A DNA stretch of 64,000 nucleotides. Source: Bacteriovoracaceae bacterium UBA6200 (GTDB taxonomy: Bacteria; Bdellovibrionota; Bacteriovoracia; Bacteriovoracales; Bacteriovoracaceae). The stretch covers positions 514,937-578,936 of the forward strand of contig DISW01000025.1 in assembly GCA_002422605.1 (NCBI GenBank). Reading direction: 5' to 3'. Shown piece by piece: positions 8,615 through 17,880 of the stretch (position 1 is the stretch's first letter; the number at the start of each line of letters is the position of its first letter). The position numbers and the translations under genes were made by a program. The notes below the pieces were generated by a model. The model ran no database searches, was not told the origin of the DNA, and saw only the letters and a program-made list of their open reading frames with translations.

Positions 8615-9841
8615 TTACTTAGAAAGTCTTTTTTGAAGATTTGAATTAATCGCTTCAAGGAACTGCTCAGTCGTTAAATAGTGATCAGCAGTTACTTTAT
8701 CGCCGTGAATACAAGCGGCCAGATCTTTTGTCATCTTCCCTTCCTCAACAGTTTGAATACAAACTTGTTCAAGGGCTTCACAAAAATCCTGAAGCTCTTT
8801 GTTTCCGTCAAGTTTTCCGCGGTGGTTAAGACCACGAGTCCAGGCAAAGATAGATGCAATTGGGTTGGTTGAAGTAGGTTTCCCTTGCTGATGAAGACGG
8901 TAGTGACGAGTCACTGTTCCGTGAGCAGCTTCAGCTTCCAGAGTTTTACCATCTGGAGTAAGAAGAACTGAAGTCATAAGACCAAGAGAACCGAAACCTT
9001 GAGCAACAGTATCAGATTGAACGTCACCGTCGTAGTTCTTACAGGCCCAAACGAATCCGCCTGACCACTTCATACAGGCAGCAACCATATCGTCGATAAG
9101 ACGGTGTTCGTAGACAATGCCTTTAGCTTCGAATTTCTTCTTGTAATCTTTTTCGTAGATTTCATTGAAGATATCTTTGAAGCGACCATCGTATTTTTTA
9201 AGAATAGTGTTCTTAGTTGAAAGATAAAGAGGCCATCCTTTTACAAGGGCCATGTTAAAACAAGATTCAGCGAAACCGCGGATTGATTCATCAGTGTTAT
9301 ACATTGAAAGCGCAACACCAGGTCCTTTAAAGTTATAAACTTCCCATTCCTGTGTTTTTCCATCTTCGCCAGTGAAACTCATTTTAAGAGTTCCTTTTCC
9401 TGGGATCACTGTATCAGTCGCACGGTATTGGTCACCGAAAGCGTGACGGCCGATAACGATTGGCTGAGTCCATCCCGGAACGAGACGAGGGATATTCTTA
9501 ATAAGAATTGGTTCACGGAAAACAGTACCATCAAGGATATTACGGATTGTACCGTTTGGTGACTTCCACATTTGCTTAAGTTTGAATTCTTCAACGCGCT
9601 TTTCATCAGGAGTGATCGTCGCGCATTTGATACCAACGTTATACTTCTTGATCGCTTCAGCAGCTTCGATTGTCACTTTGTCGTCAGTCGCATCACGATT
9701 TTCCATACCGAGATCATAATACTTGATATCGACATCAACATAAGGAGTGATGAGTTTATCTTTAATGAAAGACCAGATGATTCGTGTCATCTCGTCGCCG
9801 TCGAGTTCAACGACCGGATTTTGTACTTTAATTTTGGCCAT
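8615..9841 (-). CDS. icd: NADP-dependent isocitrate dehydrogenase (eukaryote-like subfamily)
   Basis: A 408-residue enzyme that oxidatively decarboxylates isocitrate to 2-oxoglutarate in the TCA cycle, making NADPH. The sequence resembles mitochondrial/cytosolic IDH rather than E. coli Icd: VVELDGDEMTRIIW at the N-terminus, KSPNGTIRNILDGTVFREPI around the substrate-binding Ser/Asn/Arg residues, KWSGGFVWACKNYDGDVQSD with metal-binding aspartates, and EAAHGTVTRHYR with NADP contacts. I chose the ATG at 9841, which has GGAG 6 bp upstream; the in-frame TTG at 9853 is less likely. It is monocistronic with its own terminator. Confidence 0.95.
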   Translation of the reverse strand: MAKIKVQNPVVELDGDEMTRIIWSFIKDKLITPYVDVDIKYYDLGMENRDATDDKVTIEAAEAIKKYNVGIKCATITPDEKRVEEFKLKQMWKSPNGTIRNILDGTVFREPILIKNIPRLVPGWTQPIVIGRHAFGDQYRATDTVIPGKGTLKMSFTGEDGKTQEWEVYNFKGPGVALSMYNTDESIRGFAESCFNMALVKGWPLYLSTKNTILKKYDGRFKDIFNEIYEKDYKKKFEAKGIVYEHRLIDDMVAACMKWSGGFVWACKNYDGDVQSDTVAQGFGSLGLMTSVLLTPDGKTLEAEAAHGTVTRHYRLHQQGKPTSTNPIASIFAWTRGLNHRGKLDGNKELQDFCEALEQVCIQTVEEGKMTKDLAACIHGDKVTADHYLTTEQFLEAINSNLQKRLSK

Positions 9842-9942
9842 AGGATTCTCCAAGGAACTTGTTGTTGAAAGGTATACTTATATTGGGGAAAAACCCCTCG
9901 TTTGTCGAGGATGTGCGGCGCATATAACGCTGAAAAAGTGGA

Positions 9943-10602
9943 TTAAATGGCCTGAGGCATAGGTTTTAAGACTTCTAATTCGACCTGATAACCTTTGTCA
10001 GTAAGATCAGTATAGAATTCCAGGACATTTTCTGACTTAGAATCAAGGGAAAGAAGTTTTATTGAACTGTTATAATAATACTCAGTAAGCCCTAATGAAA
10101 GAAGTTCGCGACGAACCTTCGCTGTGACATTTCTTACATGGATGATAGATGAAATAGGGTAGGGTCTGTTTACACTTTTCATTAAGGCCACAGGGATAAA
10201 TAAATGTCCTTCTGATGTTAAAAAATAAACATACAAATCATCCTGATAAACCTCTTCACCGAAAGAAGTTTGATAATCTTCCTTTGGAGTAGCGGCAACA
10301 TTTTTCAGAAAAACATGACCCTTGGTGAGTTTTACATTCACATCTTTTTCAAAAATATTTTCTAAACTCTGGGGAATGCGATTAGCAATGAAGTTATCTA
10401 CAGGAGGACGTCCCCTGATAAGTCTTTGGGCCCGTGGATTTACCTGATGAATAGGAGCTTTTTTACTTTTATCCGCTTGAGGTTTTACTCCTGCAAGTTT
10501 TCTTTCGACCTGCGTGACTTCAGTTTTAACTTCTTCCTTTTTAAAGGCAAAGTATAAGAGGAAAACGGGAAGACAGAGGATCAGTGGAAGTAATTTTCTC
10601 AT
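9943..10602 (-). CDS. Membrane-anchored hypothetical protein, partner of the surface protease
   Basis: A 219-residue protein with an N-terminal hydrophobic segment (LLPLILCLPVFLLYFAF) that may be an uncleaved anchor or signal peptide. A Lys/Pro-rich linker (residues about 24-70) leads to a C-terminal alpha/beta domain beginning around SLENIFEKDVNVKLTKGHVF. No catalytic motif is evident. Its start codon overlaps the stop of the kexin-like protease by 4 bp, so the two are translated from one message. That tight pairing suggests an accessory role such as inhibitor, chaperone or tether, which is inference only. Confidence 0.6.
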   Translation of the reverse strand: MRKLLPLILCLPVFLLYFAFKKEEVKTEVTQVERKLAGVKPQADKSKKAPIHQVNPRAQRLIRGRPPVDNFIANRIPQSLENIFEKDVNVKLTKGHVFLKNVAATPKEDYQTSFGEEVYQDDLYVYFLTSEGHLFIPVALMKSVNRPYPISSIIHVRNVTAKVRRELLSLGLTEYYYNSSIKLLSLDSKSENVLEFYTDLTDKGYQVELEVLKPMPQAI

Positions 10603-12707
10603 GGTGTATTACCGGCCACAAAGGATACCACTTGAACGGAGGAAACCCCGGAAGCGCTTCTTGCTCTCACTTTTAAATAATAAATTTGACCTGGTAGCAG
10701 TGTCATTCCATCTAATTCATGTCCGTAATTGTTTAAACCAATGTTAGTCCAACTTTTCATGTTTTCATCAGAAGGACTATTTCCAACTGCAGCCTCGTAA
10801 TAGAGGAGTGAGTTGTGACTAAGTGAATTTGTAAAATAAAATACAGGTGAGTTTTGGAGGGTGCTTCCTGAACTAAGTCCAAGATGTGTTAGAGGATAGG
10901 GTTTATTAATGTCATTAGAAATACGTCGCCCATTGATTTGGATTTTCCAATTTGTAAGTTGGCCAGTGCCTTCTGTCAGGCTTCCATCGTAGATTCTTAA
11001 TGTCCAATAACCTTCAGAGAGCTCCCCAAAAAAAGCATTCGTGAGCATAACTGTATCTTCGGGTAGCGGCCCGCCTTCAAGATTACTATTGAGATTGAGT
11101 AATCTGCTCTCCGTTCCACTAGGGGAAATAAGATGGACTGCTAGTTCTCCGGGAGCGGGGTGATCAGTTGTAAGTTTAATTTCTACTGCTTCGATGATGT
11201 AATTGTGGCCCACCCACAGTCTTTCTTCTAATGGGGTGGAACTTTCATCAAGGATTTGTTTGTTATAAAGAGGACCTGAATCATATATCCAGCTTCCATT
11301 AGGAAGAGACGTTTGCTCGAACGGTCCCAAAGCACCATTGTTAAAAAATTTAGCTGCAAGGACTGCTTTTTTTGCATTCACTCTTCCAAACCCGTACCAG
11401 TTTGAGAAAGGTATTCCGGCCTTGTTTACTACCCATTTTTCATCATAGATATAGCCAGGAGGAACAGTATTCAAAGGATGATCCAGAATATTGTCAATTG
11501 GATCGTAATCATCCACATCAGCGGTCATGGCAAGAATGTATTTTACTTCTCTCCAGTTTAAATCTGGATTCGCTTCGAGCATGAGTGCTACCACTCCGGA
11601 TAAAACAGGGGCTGCTGATGATGTTCCATTGAAACGGTTGGTGAAATTACATTTCATGTTAAGAAGATGATTTCCAAAATCAAACTCCTTCGGGCGGGAA
11701 ATGTTTTTGAAGCTGTATCCGATATGACAACCTGAGAGATCAGTGGTAATCATCGCTGGTTCATCCTCACCATCTTCACCACCTGGAGCAGAAATCCAGA
11801 TACTGCTTCCTGGAGTGGAATAGCTTGCCGAATAACCATGGGCCGCAGTGGCCGCCACTACAATTTTATAAGGAGTGGCCAGATCGCTGTGAGCATTAGT
11901 ATTTCCAAGTGTCGTTATAATACAATTTGGAGTGGATGGATCGCAGATAGTGTACTCACCGCTATATCCATTACCAGCGGACTGAACGTAAATGGAACCT
12001 TTGCCATTTCGACCCAGAGTAATCCCACTTTTAAGAGCTTCCATGACTAAGTCATCTTCTTGATAAAAGCCGGTATCGGAGAATCCATAACTAAAATTAA
12101 AGATATCAAAGTTGCCACCTAGCTGGTCAATCTTCTTTGCTAAACGAGAGCTGGTAGTTTCTGCAGAGGAAGGAGTATAGAGAAATTTGAAGGCCGCAAA
12201 CTTTGAGGAAGGGGCCACTCCCCGTGATCCAATTCCATTCCAGCCAACAGCACTTACTAATCCTGCCACTCCTGTCCCATGAGCTTCATCATCAGTCGGA
12301 AGGGGATTTGAACCAGGCCAGGCACTTGGATTAGAATAGGTATAATTACGATGCTCAGTTGCCTCTAAAGCATTCGCTGCAAGGTCGCTGTGGGTAATTT
12401 CAGTTCCAGTATCTGAGATGGCAATTCGAATATTTCTACCAAGAATATTCATTTCCTCGTGAACATATTTAAGCTCGATGTCTTTGCCATTAATACCAGG
12501 GGAGAGACTAAAAGCTTTTTGACCCGTGTTATTTAAATGCCAGGCATAAGGGGCCAATGGATCTTCTTGATTTACTCCATCTGAAGAACCACCGGTCGTT
12601 CCTCCACCTGTAGGGTTGCCATTATTCTTCACCGCTGATTCAGTGGAATCTTTTTGAACACAACTAAGTGCCAGCGATAATATGATTAATAACTTCCCCA
12701 AATGCAT
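10599..12707 (-). CDS. Surface lipoprotein subtilisin/kexin-like serine protease
   Basis: A 702-residue exported protease. The signal peptide ends in the lipobox LALSC (Cys16), followed by a Gly/Ser/Thr linker, so it is probably anchored in the outer membrane. The S8 peptidase domain has a complete triad: Asp99 in AISDTGTEITHSDL, His143 in EAHGTGVAGLV and Ser363 in FNGTSSAAPVLSG. A proprotein-convertase P domain follows at about residues 500-595, ending in GTGQLTNWKIQINGRR. The last about 100 residues resemble a beta-sandwich module (YYLKVRARSASGV). This architecture is typical of kexin-like bacterial proteases. It overlaps the 219-residue downstream gene by 4 bp. A hairpin covers its ribosome site. 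Confidence 0.9.
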   Translation of the reverse strand: MHLGKLLIILSLALSCVQKDSTESAVKNNGNPTGGGTTGGSSDGVNQEDPLAPYAWHLNNTGQKAFSLSPGINGKDIELKYVHEEMNILGRNIRIAISDTGTEITHSDLAANALEATEHRNYTYSNPSAWPGSNPLPTDDEAHGTGVAGLVSAVGWNGIGSRGVAPSSKFAAFKFLYTPSSAETTSSRLAKKIDQLGGNFDIFNFSYGFSDTGFYQEDDLVMEALKSGITLGRNGKGSIYVQSAGNGYSGEYTICDPSTPNCIITTLGNTNAHSDLATPYKIVVAATAAHGYSASYSTPGSSIWISAPGGEDGEDEPAMITTDLSGCHIGYSFKNISRPKEFDFGNHLLNMKCNFTNRFNGTSSAAPVLSGVVALMLEANPDLNWREVKYILAMTADVDDYDPIDNILDHPLNTVPPGYIYDEKWVVNKAGIPFSNWYGFGRVNAKKAVLAAKFFNNGALGPFEQTSLPNGSWIYDSGPLYNKQILDESSTPLEERLWVGHNYIIEAVEIKLTTDHPAPGELAVHLISPSGTESRLLNLNSNLEGGPLPEDTVMLTNAFFGELSEGYWTLRIYDGSLTEGTGQLTNWKIQINGRRISNDINKPYPLTHLGLSSGSTLQNSPVFYFTNSLSHNSLLYYEAAVGNSPSDENMKSWTNIGLNNYGHELDGMTLLPGQIYYLKVRARSASGVSSVQVVSFVAGNTP

Positions 12708-12709
12708 GC

Positions 12710-12747
12710 GGAACTCCTCATAAATGCTATCGGCATTTTGGAGTTCC
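12710..12747 (-). promoter_or_regulatory. Hairpin sequestering the protease ribosome-binding site
   Basis: In the transcript, GGAACTCC and AAATGC pair with GCATTT and GGAGTTCC around a short loop. The 3' arm contains most of the Shine-Dalgarno sequence GAGGAG of the protease gene, whose ATG is at 12707. It also lies just after the uspA-like stop codon, so it could act partly as a terminator, but there is no U run. Translational control is an inference from geometry. Confidence 0.5.
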
Positions 12748-12758
12748 TTCTGAAGAAA

Positions 12759-13244
12759 TTATGGGGACTGAGCAAAACTCTCGGGAATAGATGTTTCTGG
12801 CCTTACTACAAACACGTCACATGGGGAAAACTTCACCATATAGTCCGTGAAGGAGTTATGGAAAAAGCCTTCAAAACCATGTTTTCCGCGGGTAGAAACC
12901 ACGACGAGATCGGCCTGAAGGGTTTTGAGGAGGTCGATAAACTCTTCTTCAGGATGAAAATCCTTAGCTATGTAAAATTCAACACCACCTTTATATCCTG
13001 CCGGAAGAATCTTTTCAGATTCCTCTTTAACGAACTTATGAAGAGTCGGAACCATTTCCGCATAAGTAATGTCATCAGGGGATTCTACTAAACCAAACTC
13101 CAAAGGAGTGATGTTCTTCTTAACCACATGAATGAAGTGGACATGTTTAACGTGTTCAAAATCAAAACGTCTGCCCCATTCATAGAGAGGTTGTAAAAGT
13201 TCTTGTTCTAAAGGGATAGCAATGACTATTGTTTGAGGACGCAT
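12759..13244 (-). CDS. Universal stress protein (UspA family)
   Basis: A 161-residue single-domain Usp protein. It starts with a beta-strand IVIAIPLEQE and ends with ADLVVVSTRGKHG followed by a hydrophobic helix and CDVFVVRP, the Rossmann-like Usp layout. The nucleotide loop GxxG is present (GKHG) but the following G-x9-G-S/T stretch is only partly kept, so ATP binding is uncertain. The ATG at 13244 has an excellent AGGAGG site. It lies upstream of the kexin-like protease on the same strand. Confidence 0.85.
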   Translation of the reverse strand: MRPQTIVIAIPLEQELLQPLYEWGRRFDFEHVKHVHFIHVVKKNITPLEFGLVESPDDITYAEMVPTLHKFVKEESEKILPAGYKGGVEFYIAKDFHPEEEFIDLLKTLQADLVVVSTRGKHGFEGFFHNSFTDYMVKFSPCDVFVVRPETSIPESFAQSP

Positions 13245-13461
13245 AAAAACCTCCTGAAAGTAAGTGTCTCATGGATGGATGGACTAATTGAAGCCTCGAA
13301 TATGAGAGAAATTTAAATACTCTGTTTTATGGGGCAAACCTCCTCTTGAGCATATTGATAAGCGCCATAGAAAATGTACTTCTAGTAACTTCAAGTCTTA
13401 TAACCTTGGCCTGTGACTTGCTCTTTTTCTAATTTGGTTTCACCTGAACAAGGAGTTGGCC

Positions 13462-14052
13462 ATGGCAACTTATGTCAGTACCAGAACGATGACTCAGAGA
13501 GTTTGTATCACCTTAGGATATATATTTGTTACTGTTGGTTTAGTGGGCATTGTTGTTCCAGGTTTTATGGGAATGCATCTAAGCATGTCTCATAATTTTA
13601 TCCATCTTATTTCTGGTGTGCTTGCACTTTGGTCCGGCTATGCTGATGAAAGTCGTAAGGCCTATAACTACTGTATTGGCTTCGGTGCTTTATACGGAGT
13701 TTTAGGCATTGCTGGTTTCATGTTTGGCGAACCGGGGTTCCCCGGCGTCGGACATATGGAAGCCGACGAGAATTTATTGCGAATTATTCCAAACGTTTTA
13801 GAGTTTGGCGGTTCTGATCACATTGTTCATATCGTCTTTAGCGGTGTTTTTCTTATTACTGCTTTCGCTTTCCGCCAACGTCGCGCAGAAGCAGGTGTCA
13901 GAAAAGATAGTTACCGATCAGTTACAAATTTTACCGTTCGAGATTCCATTAAAGATAAAGAAATGGAAGAGAGGGCCCGTACCCCATTAGATGAAGGAAT
14001 TAGACATATCCCTAATCAGGATCGCCATTCTGATTATGAGAAACGTGTATGA
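13462..14052 (+). CDS. DUF4383-like four-helix membrane protein
   Basis: A 196-residue inner-membrane protein. The ATG at 13462 has AAGGAG seven bases upstream; the in-frame TTG six bases earlier lacks this. Four hydrophobic helices are visible (about residues 16-36, 45-58, 70-87, 117-137), with conserved-looking HNFIHLISGVLALW and GSDHIVHIVFSG segments typical of DUF4383 proteins, followed by a charged cytoplasmic tail of about 55 residues. It overlaps the FAD-Rieske oxidoreductase gene by 4 bp and is first in the ergothioneine operon. Function of the family is unknown. Confidence 0.75.
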   Translation: MATYVSTRTMTQRVCITLGYIFVTVGLVGIVVPGFMGMHLSMSHNFIHLISGVLALWSGYADESRKAYNYCIGFGALYGVLGIAGFMFGEPGFPGVGHMEADENLLRIIPNVLEFGGSDHIVHIVFSGVFLITAFAFRQRRAEAGVRKDSYRSVTNFTVRDSIKDKEMEERARTPLDEGIRHIPNQDRHSDYEKRV

Positions 14053-15545
14053 CGATAAAAGATAGGACTGAATCATTTTGGGAAAGTTATGAATTACCTT
14101 CTTTCGGAAGGGTGACGGAAAATTTGTTAACAGAAATCTGTATCGTTGGTGGTGGAATTACCGGAGTCTCTCTTGCCTATGAATTAGGCAGAAGGGGACA
14201 CAAGGTCCTCTTAGTAGAAGCTTTTAGCTTAGGCTCAGGTCAGACAGGCCGGACAACTGCTCACCTTACATGTGAGTTGGAAGATTCTTTCCAGGAATTA
14301 TTGAAAATTCATGATGAGAAAACAGTATCTCTTTTTTATGATGCCCATAAGAAGGCGATTGATCTGATTGAAGAGAATATCAAACGAGAAGGGATAGATT
14401 GTGATTTCAGAAGACTCGATGGCTATTATTTCTGCGGATATAATGAAAAAGAAGATTTTCAGAAAGAAAAAGAGGCGGCTGCAAGTTGTGGAGCAGATCT
14501 CGAGTATTGCGAAACAACCCCCTTATTGAATGAATCGGTGAGCTCTTTACGTTATAAAAACCAAGGGCAGTTTCATCCTTTAAAGTATGTTCGCGGTCTT
14601 GTTGAAAGCATGAAGAAGTTCGACGTTACCCTATACGAAGGAACCCACATCCAGGATATGAGACAAGAGGACAGGGAGACATGGACGCTCCTGACAGATT
14701 CAGGTTTTGAAATAACTTCTCAATATCTTATTGTGGCGACTAATACTCCGGTTAATAACAGATTCCATATCCATACAAGGCAGTACCCTTACAGAACCTA
14801 TGCGGTGGCATTCTCACTAAGTGATAATTCTCCCAGAGAGGAATGCTTATTGTGGGATACAGAAGATCCTTACCATTATGTACGTCTGGCAGATCATAAA
14901 TTAATCGTGGGAGGAGAGGACCATCGGGTAGGTGAGACTCCTGATGAGGATCCATTTATAAAGATTGAAAACTGGACCAGGACAAAATTTAATTTTGTAA
15001 AAGACGTTATCTATAAATGGTCAGGCCAAATTTACGAACCTTCGGACTCGATAGGCTTCATTGGAATAAATCCTGGGCTTGAAAAGAATGTTTATATCTC
15101 AACCGGAGAGTCAGGAATAGGAATGACCTCTTCGGCAATTGCCTCTCAGATCATTCCCGATCTCATTGAAAAAAAAGATAATGTCTGGGCGCCCATTTTT
15201 GATCCGACCCGCTTTACGACGAAAGGAATGAAAGAATTCATTAAAGAGAATATGAATACTGCCTTACATTACACAGATTGGGTAAGACCTTCAGAGGTGG
15301 ATAGTCTTCAGGAAATCCCGGTGGACGGTGGCGGTGTCAGGAGAGAAGGGTTTTTCAAAACTTGTTATTATCATGATGCCGGACATTTTGAGAGGAAGTC
15401 CGCTGTGTGTCCTCATCTCGGGGGTATCGTTCATTGGAACGATATTGAAAAGACCTGGGACTGTCCTTGTCATGGCAGCCGTTTTAATACACGAGGTAAA
15501 GTTATAGAAGGGCCTGCCACTTCCGATCTAATGGAGAAAGAATGA
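14049..15545 (+). CDS. FAD-dependent oxidoreductase (DadA/DAO type) with C-terminal Rieske domain
   Basis: A 498-residue two-domain protein. Residues about 27-380 are a DAO-family flavoprotein with the dinucleotide motif ICIVGGGITGVSLAYELG and a C-terminal FAD-binding segment ISTGESGIGMTSSA. Residues about 420-495 form a Rieske [2Fe-2S] domain with the ligands in CPHLGGIVHW and CPCHGSRF. It has no signal peptide and is probably cytoplasmic. Homologues of this fusion act as iron-sulfur flavoprotein oxidoreductases of mostly unknown substrate. It overlaps both neighbours by 4 bp, placing it inside the egt operon. A redox role with the sulfoxide or thiol intermediates is possible but unproven. 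Confidence 0.88.
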   Translation: MTIKDRTESFWESYELPSFGRVTENLLTEICIVGGGITGVSLAYELGRRGHKVLLVEAFSLGSGQTGRTTAHLTCELEDSFQELLKIHDEKTVSLFYDAHKKAIDLIEENIKREGIDCDFRRLDGYYFCGYNEKEDFQKEKEAAASCGADLEYCETTPLLNESVSSLRYKNQGQFHPLKYVRGLVESMKKFDVTLYEGTHIQDMRQEDRETWTLLTDSGFEITSQYLIVATNTPVNNRFHIHTRQYPYRTYAVAFSLSDNSPREECLLWDTEDPYHYVRLADHKLIVGGEDHRVGETPDEDPFIKIENWTRTKFNFVKDVIYKWSGQIYEPSDSIGFIGINPGLEKNVYISTGESGIGMTSSAIASQIIPDLIEKKDNVWAPIFDPTRFTTKGMKEFIKENMNTALHYTDWVRPSEVDSLQEIPVDGGGVRREGFFKTCYYHDAGHFERKSAVCPHLGGIVHWNDIEKTWDCPCHGSRFNTRGKVIEGPATSDLMEKE

Positions 15546-16828
15546 CTTTAACTAAAGAGCACTATCACTACGAGAAGGAAGCTCTTATAGAGTTTTTCTT
15601 GTCTGTGAGAAGAACAACTGAAGCACTGGTAAAGCCTTTAGTCCATGAGGACTACGTTATTTCAGTGACTGAAGACACTAGCCCTCCAAAGTGGCATCTG
15701 GCGCATACTTCATGGTTCTTTGAGAACTTTGTTTTAAAAAGAATAAAGAAGAACTATGAACCATTCAGAGTTGAATATGGTTTTCTTTTTAATTCATATT
15801 ACCGGGCATTAGGAAATTATCTGATTAAGTCAAAACGTAATGTCCTTTCAAGACCTACTGTTAACGAGGTTATGGAGTATCGTCACGTCATCACTCAAAC
15901 TGTGATGGCCCAGGTGGAATCCCTGGATGAGGAAAGGTTTTATCAAGTTAAAACGGTTTTAGAACTAGGGATACATCATGAGCAGCAACATCAGGAATTG
16001 CTCTTAATGGATATAAAAAGGAACTTCTTTGAAAATCCTCTTAGACCTCAATATAGTCCCGATCATTCCCATGGACCTTATGTAAGCTCTGATCCTGTAT
16101 GGCAAAATATACCGTCAGGGGTGGTAAAAATTGGTGTTGAGAAAACCTCAAAAGAATTCGTCTTTGATAATGAAAGGGATGCTCACAAGCAGTGGATCGA
16201 GTCCTGTATGATTTCTTCTCATTTGGTATCGAATGATGAGTATCTGGGCTTTATTGAAGAAGGCGGCTATGACAATCCCTTACTATGGCTCTCCGATGGT
16301 TGGGATATAAAAGAAAAAGAAAAATGGTGTAACCCTTTATACTGGGAAAAAGATGGTCAGAAATGGTGGACCTTTACCTTAGGTGGGATGATGCCTTTAG
16401 ACCTTTCGGCACCTGTGGTTCATGTTAGTTTCTATGAGGCCATGGCCTTTGCAAAATGGAAAGGTGCAAGACTTCCTACCGAGTTCGAATGGGAGACTGC
16501 TGCCAAGATGGAAAAAAGCGAATGCACTTTTCTGGAGAATGAGTATTACGAACCTGAGCCGACCTTGGAAGATCATGATTTATTTTCACAAATTCATGGA
16601 GCTGTCTGGGAATGGACTAGTAGCGCATATCTTCCTTACCCCCGCTATGAAAAGTTCCAGGCAGGCCTGGGTGAGTACAATGAAAAATTCATGTGCAACC
16701 AATTTGTTCTTCGTGGTGGGAGTTGTGTCACGCCGAAGTCGCACTATCGGCCTACTTATAGGAATTTTTATTATCCTCATATGAGATGGCAATATTCTGG
16801 AATCCGTTTAGCAAAGGATCTAGCATGA
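15542..16828 (+). CDS. egtB: Ergothioneine synthase EgtB (hercynine oxygenase)
   Basis: A 428-residue nonheme-iron sulfoxide synthase that joins trimethylhistidine (hercynine) to a thiol (gamma-glutamylcysteine or cysteine) using oxygen. The N-terminal DinB domain has the iron ligands in HEQQHQE (His146, His150 and Glu152 pattern) and an early His in PPKWHLAHTSWFFE. The C-terminal formylglycine-generating-enzyme-like domain has ARLPTEFEWETAA, GAVWEWTSS and a final RPTYRNFYYPHMRWQYSG, which is typical of EgtB. It overlaps the upstream flavoprotein and the downstream egtD by 4 bp each. Which sulfur donor is used cannot be read from the sequence. Confidence 0.93.
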   Translation: MTLTKEHYHYEKEALIEFFLSVRRTTEALVKPLVHEDYVISVTEDTSPPKWHLAHTSWFFENFVLKRIKKNYEPFRVEYGFLFNSYYRALGNYLIKSKRNVLSRPTVNEVMEYRHVITQTVMAQVESLDEERFYQVKTVLELGIHHEQQHQELLLMDIKRNFFENPLRPQYSPDHSHGPYVSSDPVWQNIPSGVVKIGVEKTSKEFVFDNERDAHKQWIESCMISSHLVSNDEYLGFIEEGGYDNPLLWLSDGWDIKEKEKWCNPLYWEKDGQKWWTFTLGGMMPLDLSAPVVHVSFYEAMAFAKWKGARLPTEFEWETAAKMEKSECTFLENEYYEPEPTLEDHDLFSQIHGAVWEWTSSAYLPYPRYEKFQAGLGEYNEKFMCNQFVLRGGSCVTPKSHYRPTYRNFYYPHMRWQYSGIRLAKDLA

Positions 16829-17757
16829 CTAATACACATTTTATAAATGAAGTCCTGGATGGTCTTTCCCAAATTCAGAAAATGATTCCTCCCAAATATC
16901 TTTATGACCAAAAAGGGTCAGCGATTTTTGAAGAGATTTGCGGGCTTCCCGAATATTACCCAACCAGGAGTGAACTTGAGATCCTCTCGGCAAATGCCCG
17001 TGAGATGGCCAATCTTGTGGGGGAAGATTCAGTCATTATCGAGCCAGGATGCGGTAGTGGCCATAAAGTGCGAAACCTTTTAAAAGAACTCCAGGGTCCT
17101 GCAGCTTATGTCGCAATGGATATTTCATCTTCATCTCTCGAGAAACTACAAGAAGACTTTGACCATGAATTTCCGGATTTGAACGTTCATTCAATTTGTG
17201 CCGACTTCTCTGAAGATGTTGAATTCAAGGTTTTAAAAGAATTTGAAAATAATAAAAAAGTCGTCTTCTTTCCCGGCTCGACTGTCGGAAATTTCCTTCC
17301 GGGAGACGCCATTAGGCTCCTGCAAAAATTTTCCGTTTGGGCAGGACAGAATGGAGGACTCTTAATTGGTGTCGATCTTAAAAAAGATCATCGAACTTTA
17401 GAACTTGCTTATGATGATCCTCAAGGTGTCACAGCAGCTTTTAATTTAAATTTATTAAATCGCCTAAATGCTGAACTTGGTACTTCATTTGACGTTCATC
17501 ATTTTACCCATGAAGCTTTTTATAATGAAGCTTTGGGCAGAGTGGAAATGCATTTAAAATGTCAGGTCCCTCAAGAGGTGGCCATTTGCAATTCATTAAT
17601 CCAGTTTAAAAGAGGTGAAACAATTCATACGGAGAATTCTTATAAATATACTGTTGATGAATTCTGCGATTTAGCGGCCAAAGCTGGCTTAAGTTTAAAG
17701 TCGTACTGGAAAGATTGTAGAAATTTGTTCTGCGTCTATTATTTTGAGAAGGACTGA
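16825..17757 (+). CDS. egtD: L-histidine N-alpha-methyltransferase EgtD
   Basis: A 310-residue SAM-dependent enzyme that trimethylates histidine to hercynine, the first step of ergothioneine synthesis. The start at 16825 overlaps the egtB stop (ATGA), a better choice than an upstream in-frame ATG at 16786 buried in egtB. Characteristic segments are IPPKYLYDQKGSAIFEEICG with LPEYYPTRSE, the SAM site IEPGCGSGHKVR, and FFPGSTVGNF. It is the last gene before a terminator. No egtC amidohydrolase or egtE lyase is adjacent. Confidence 0.95.
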   Translation: MTNTHFINEVLDGLSQIQKMIPPKYLYDQKGSAIFEEICGLPEYYPTRSELEILSANAREMANLVGEDSVIIEPGCGSGHKVRNLLKELQGPAAYVAMDISSSSLEKLQEDFDHEFPDLNVHSICADFSEDVEFKVLKEFENNKKVVFFPGSTVGNFLPGDAIRLLQKFSVWAGQNGGLLIGVDLKKDHRTLELAYDDPQGVTAAFNLNLLNRLNAELGTSFDVHHFTHEAFYNEALGRVEMHLKCQVPQEVAICNSLIQFKRGETIHTENSYKYTVDEFCDLAAKAGLSLKSYWKDCRNLFCVYYFEKD

Positions 17758-17846
17758 AGAATGCAGTTATCAATCTTGCCAGGGAAGGCGAATAACATCC
17801 ATTGCGGTGTTCATCACGGAAGAAGAATAGGTCTCAGGACCGAAAA

Positions 17847-17876
17847 GTGGCCCTCCCTAGGGAGGGTCATTTTTTG
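17847..17876 (+). terminator. Terminator of the egt operon
   Basis: GGCCCTCCCTAGGGAGGGTC forms a strong stem followed by TTTTTT. It ends 4 bp before the next ORF, so it could also attenuate that gene. Confidence 0.8.
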
Positions 17877-17880
17877 ATTT

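Noticed and set aside
17761..17878. 38-codon frame after egtD
   Set aside because: It runs through the terminator stem and ends in the T run; no ribosome site fits.
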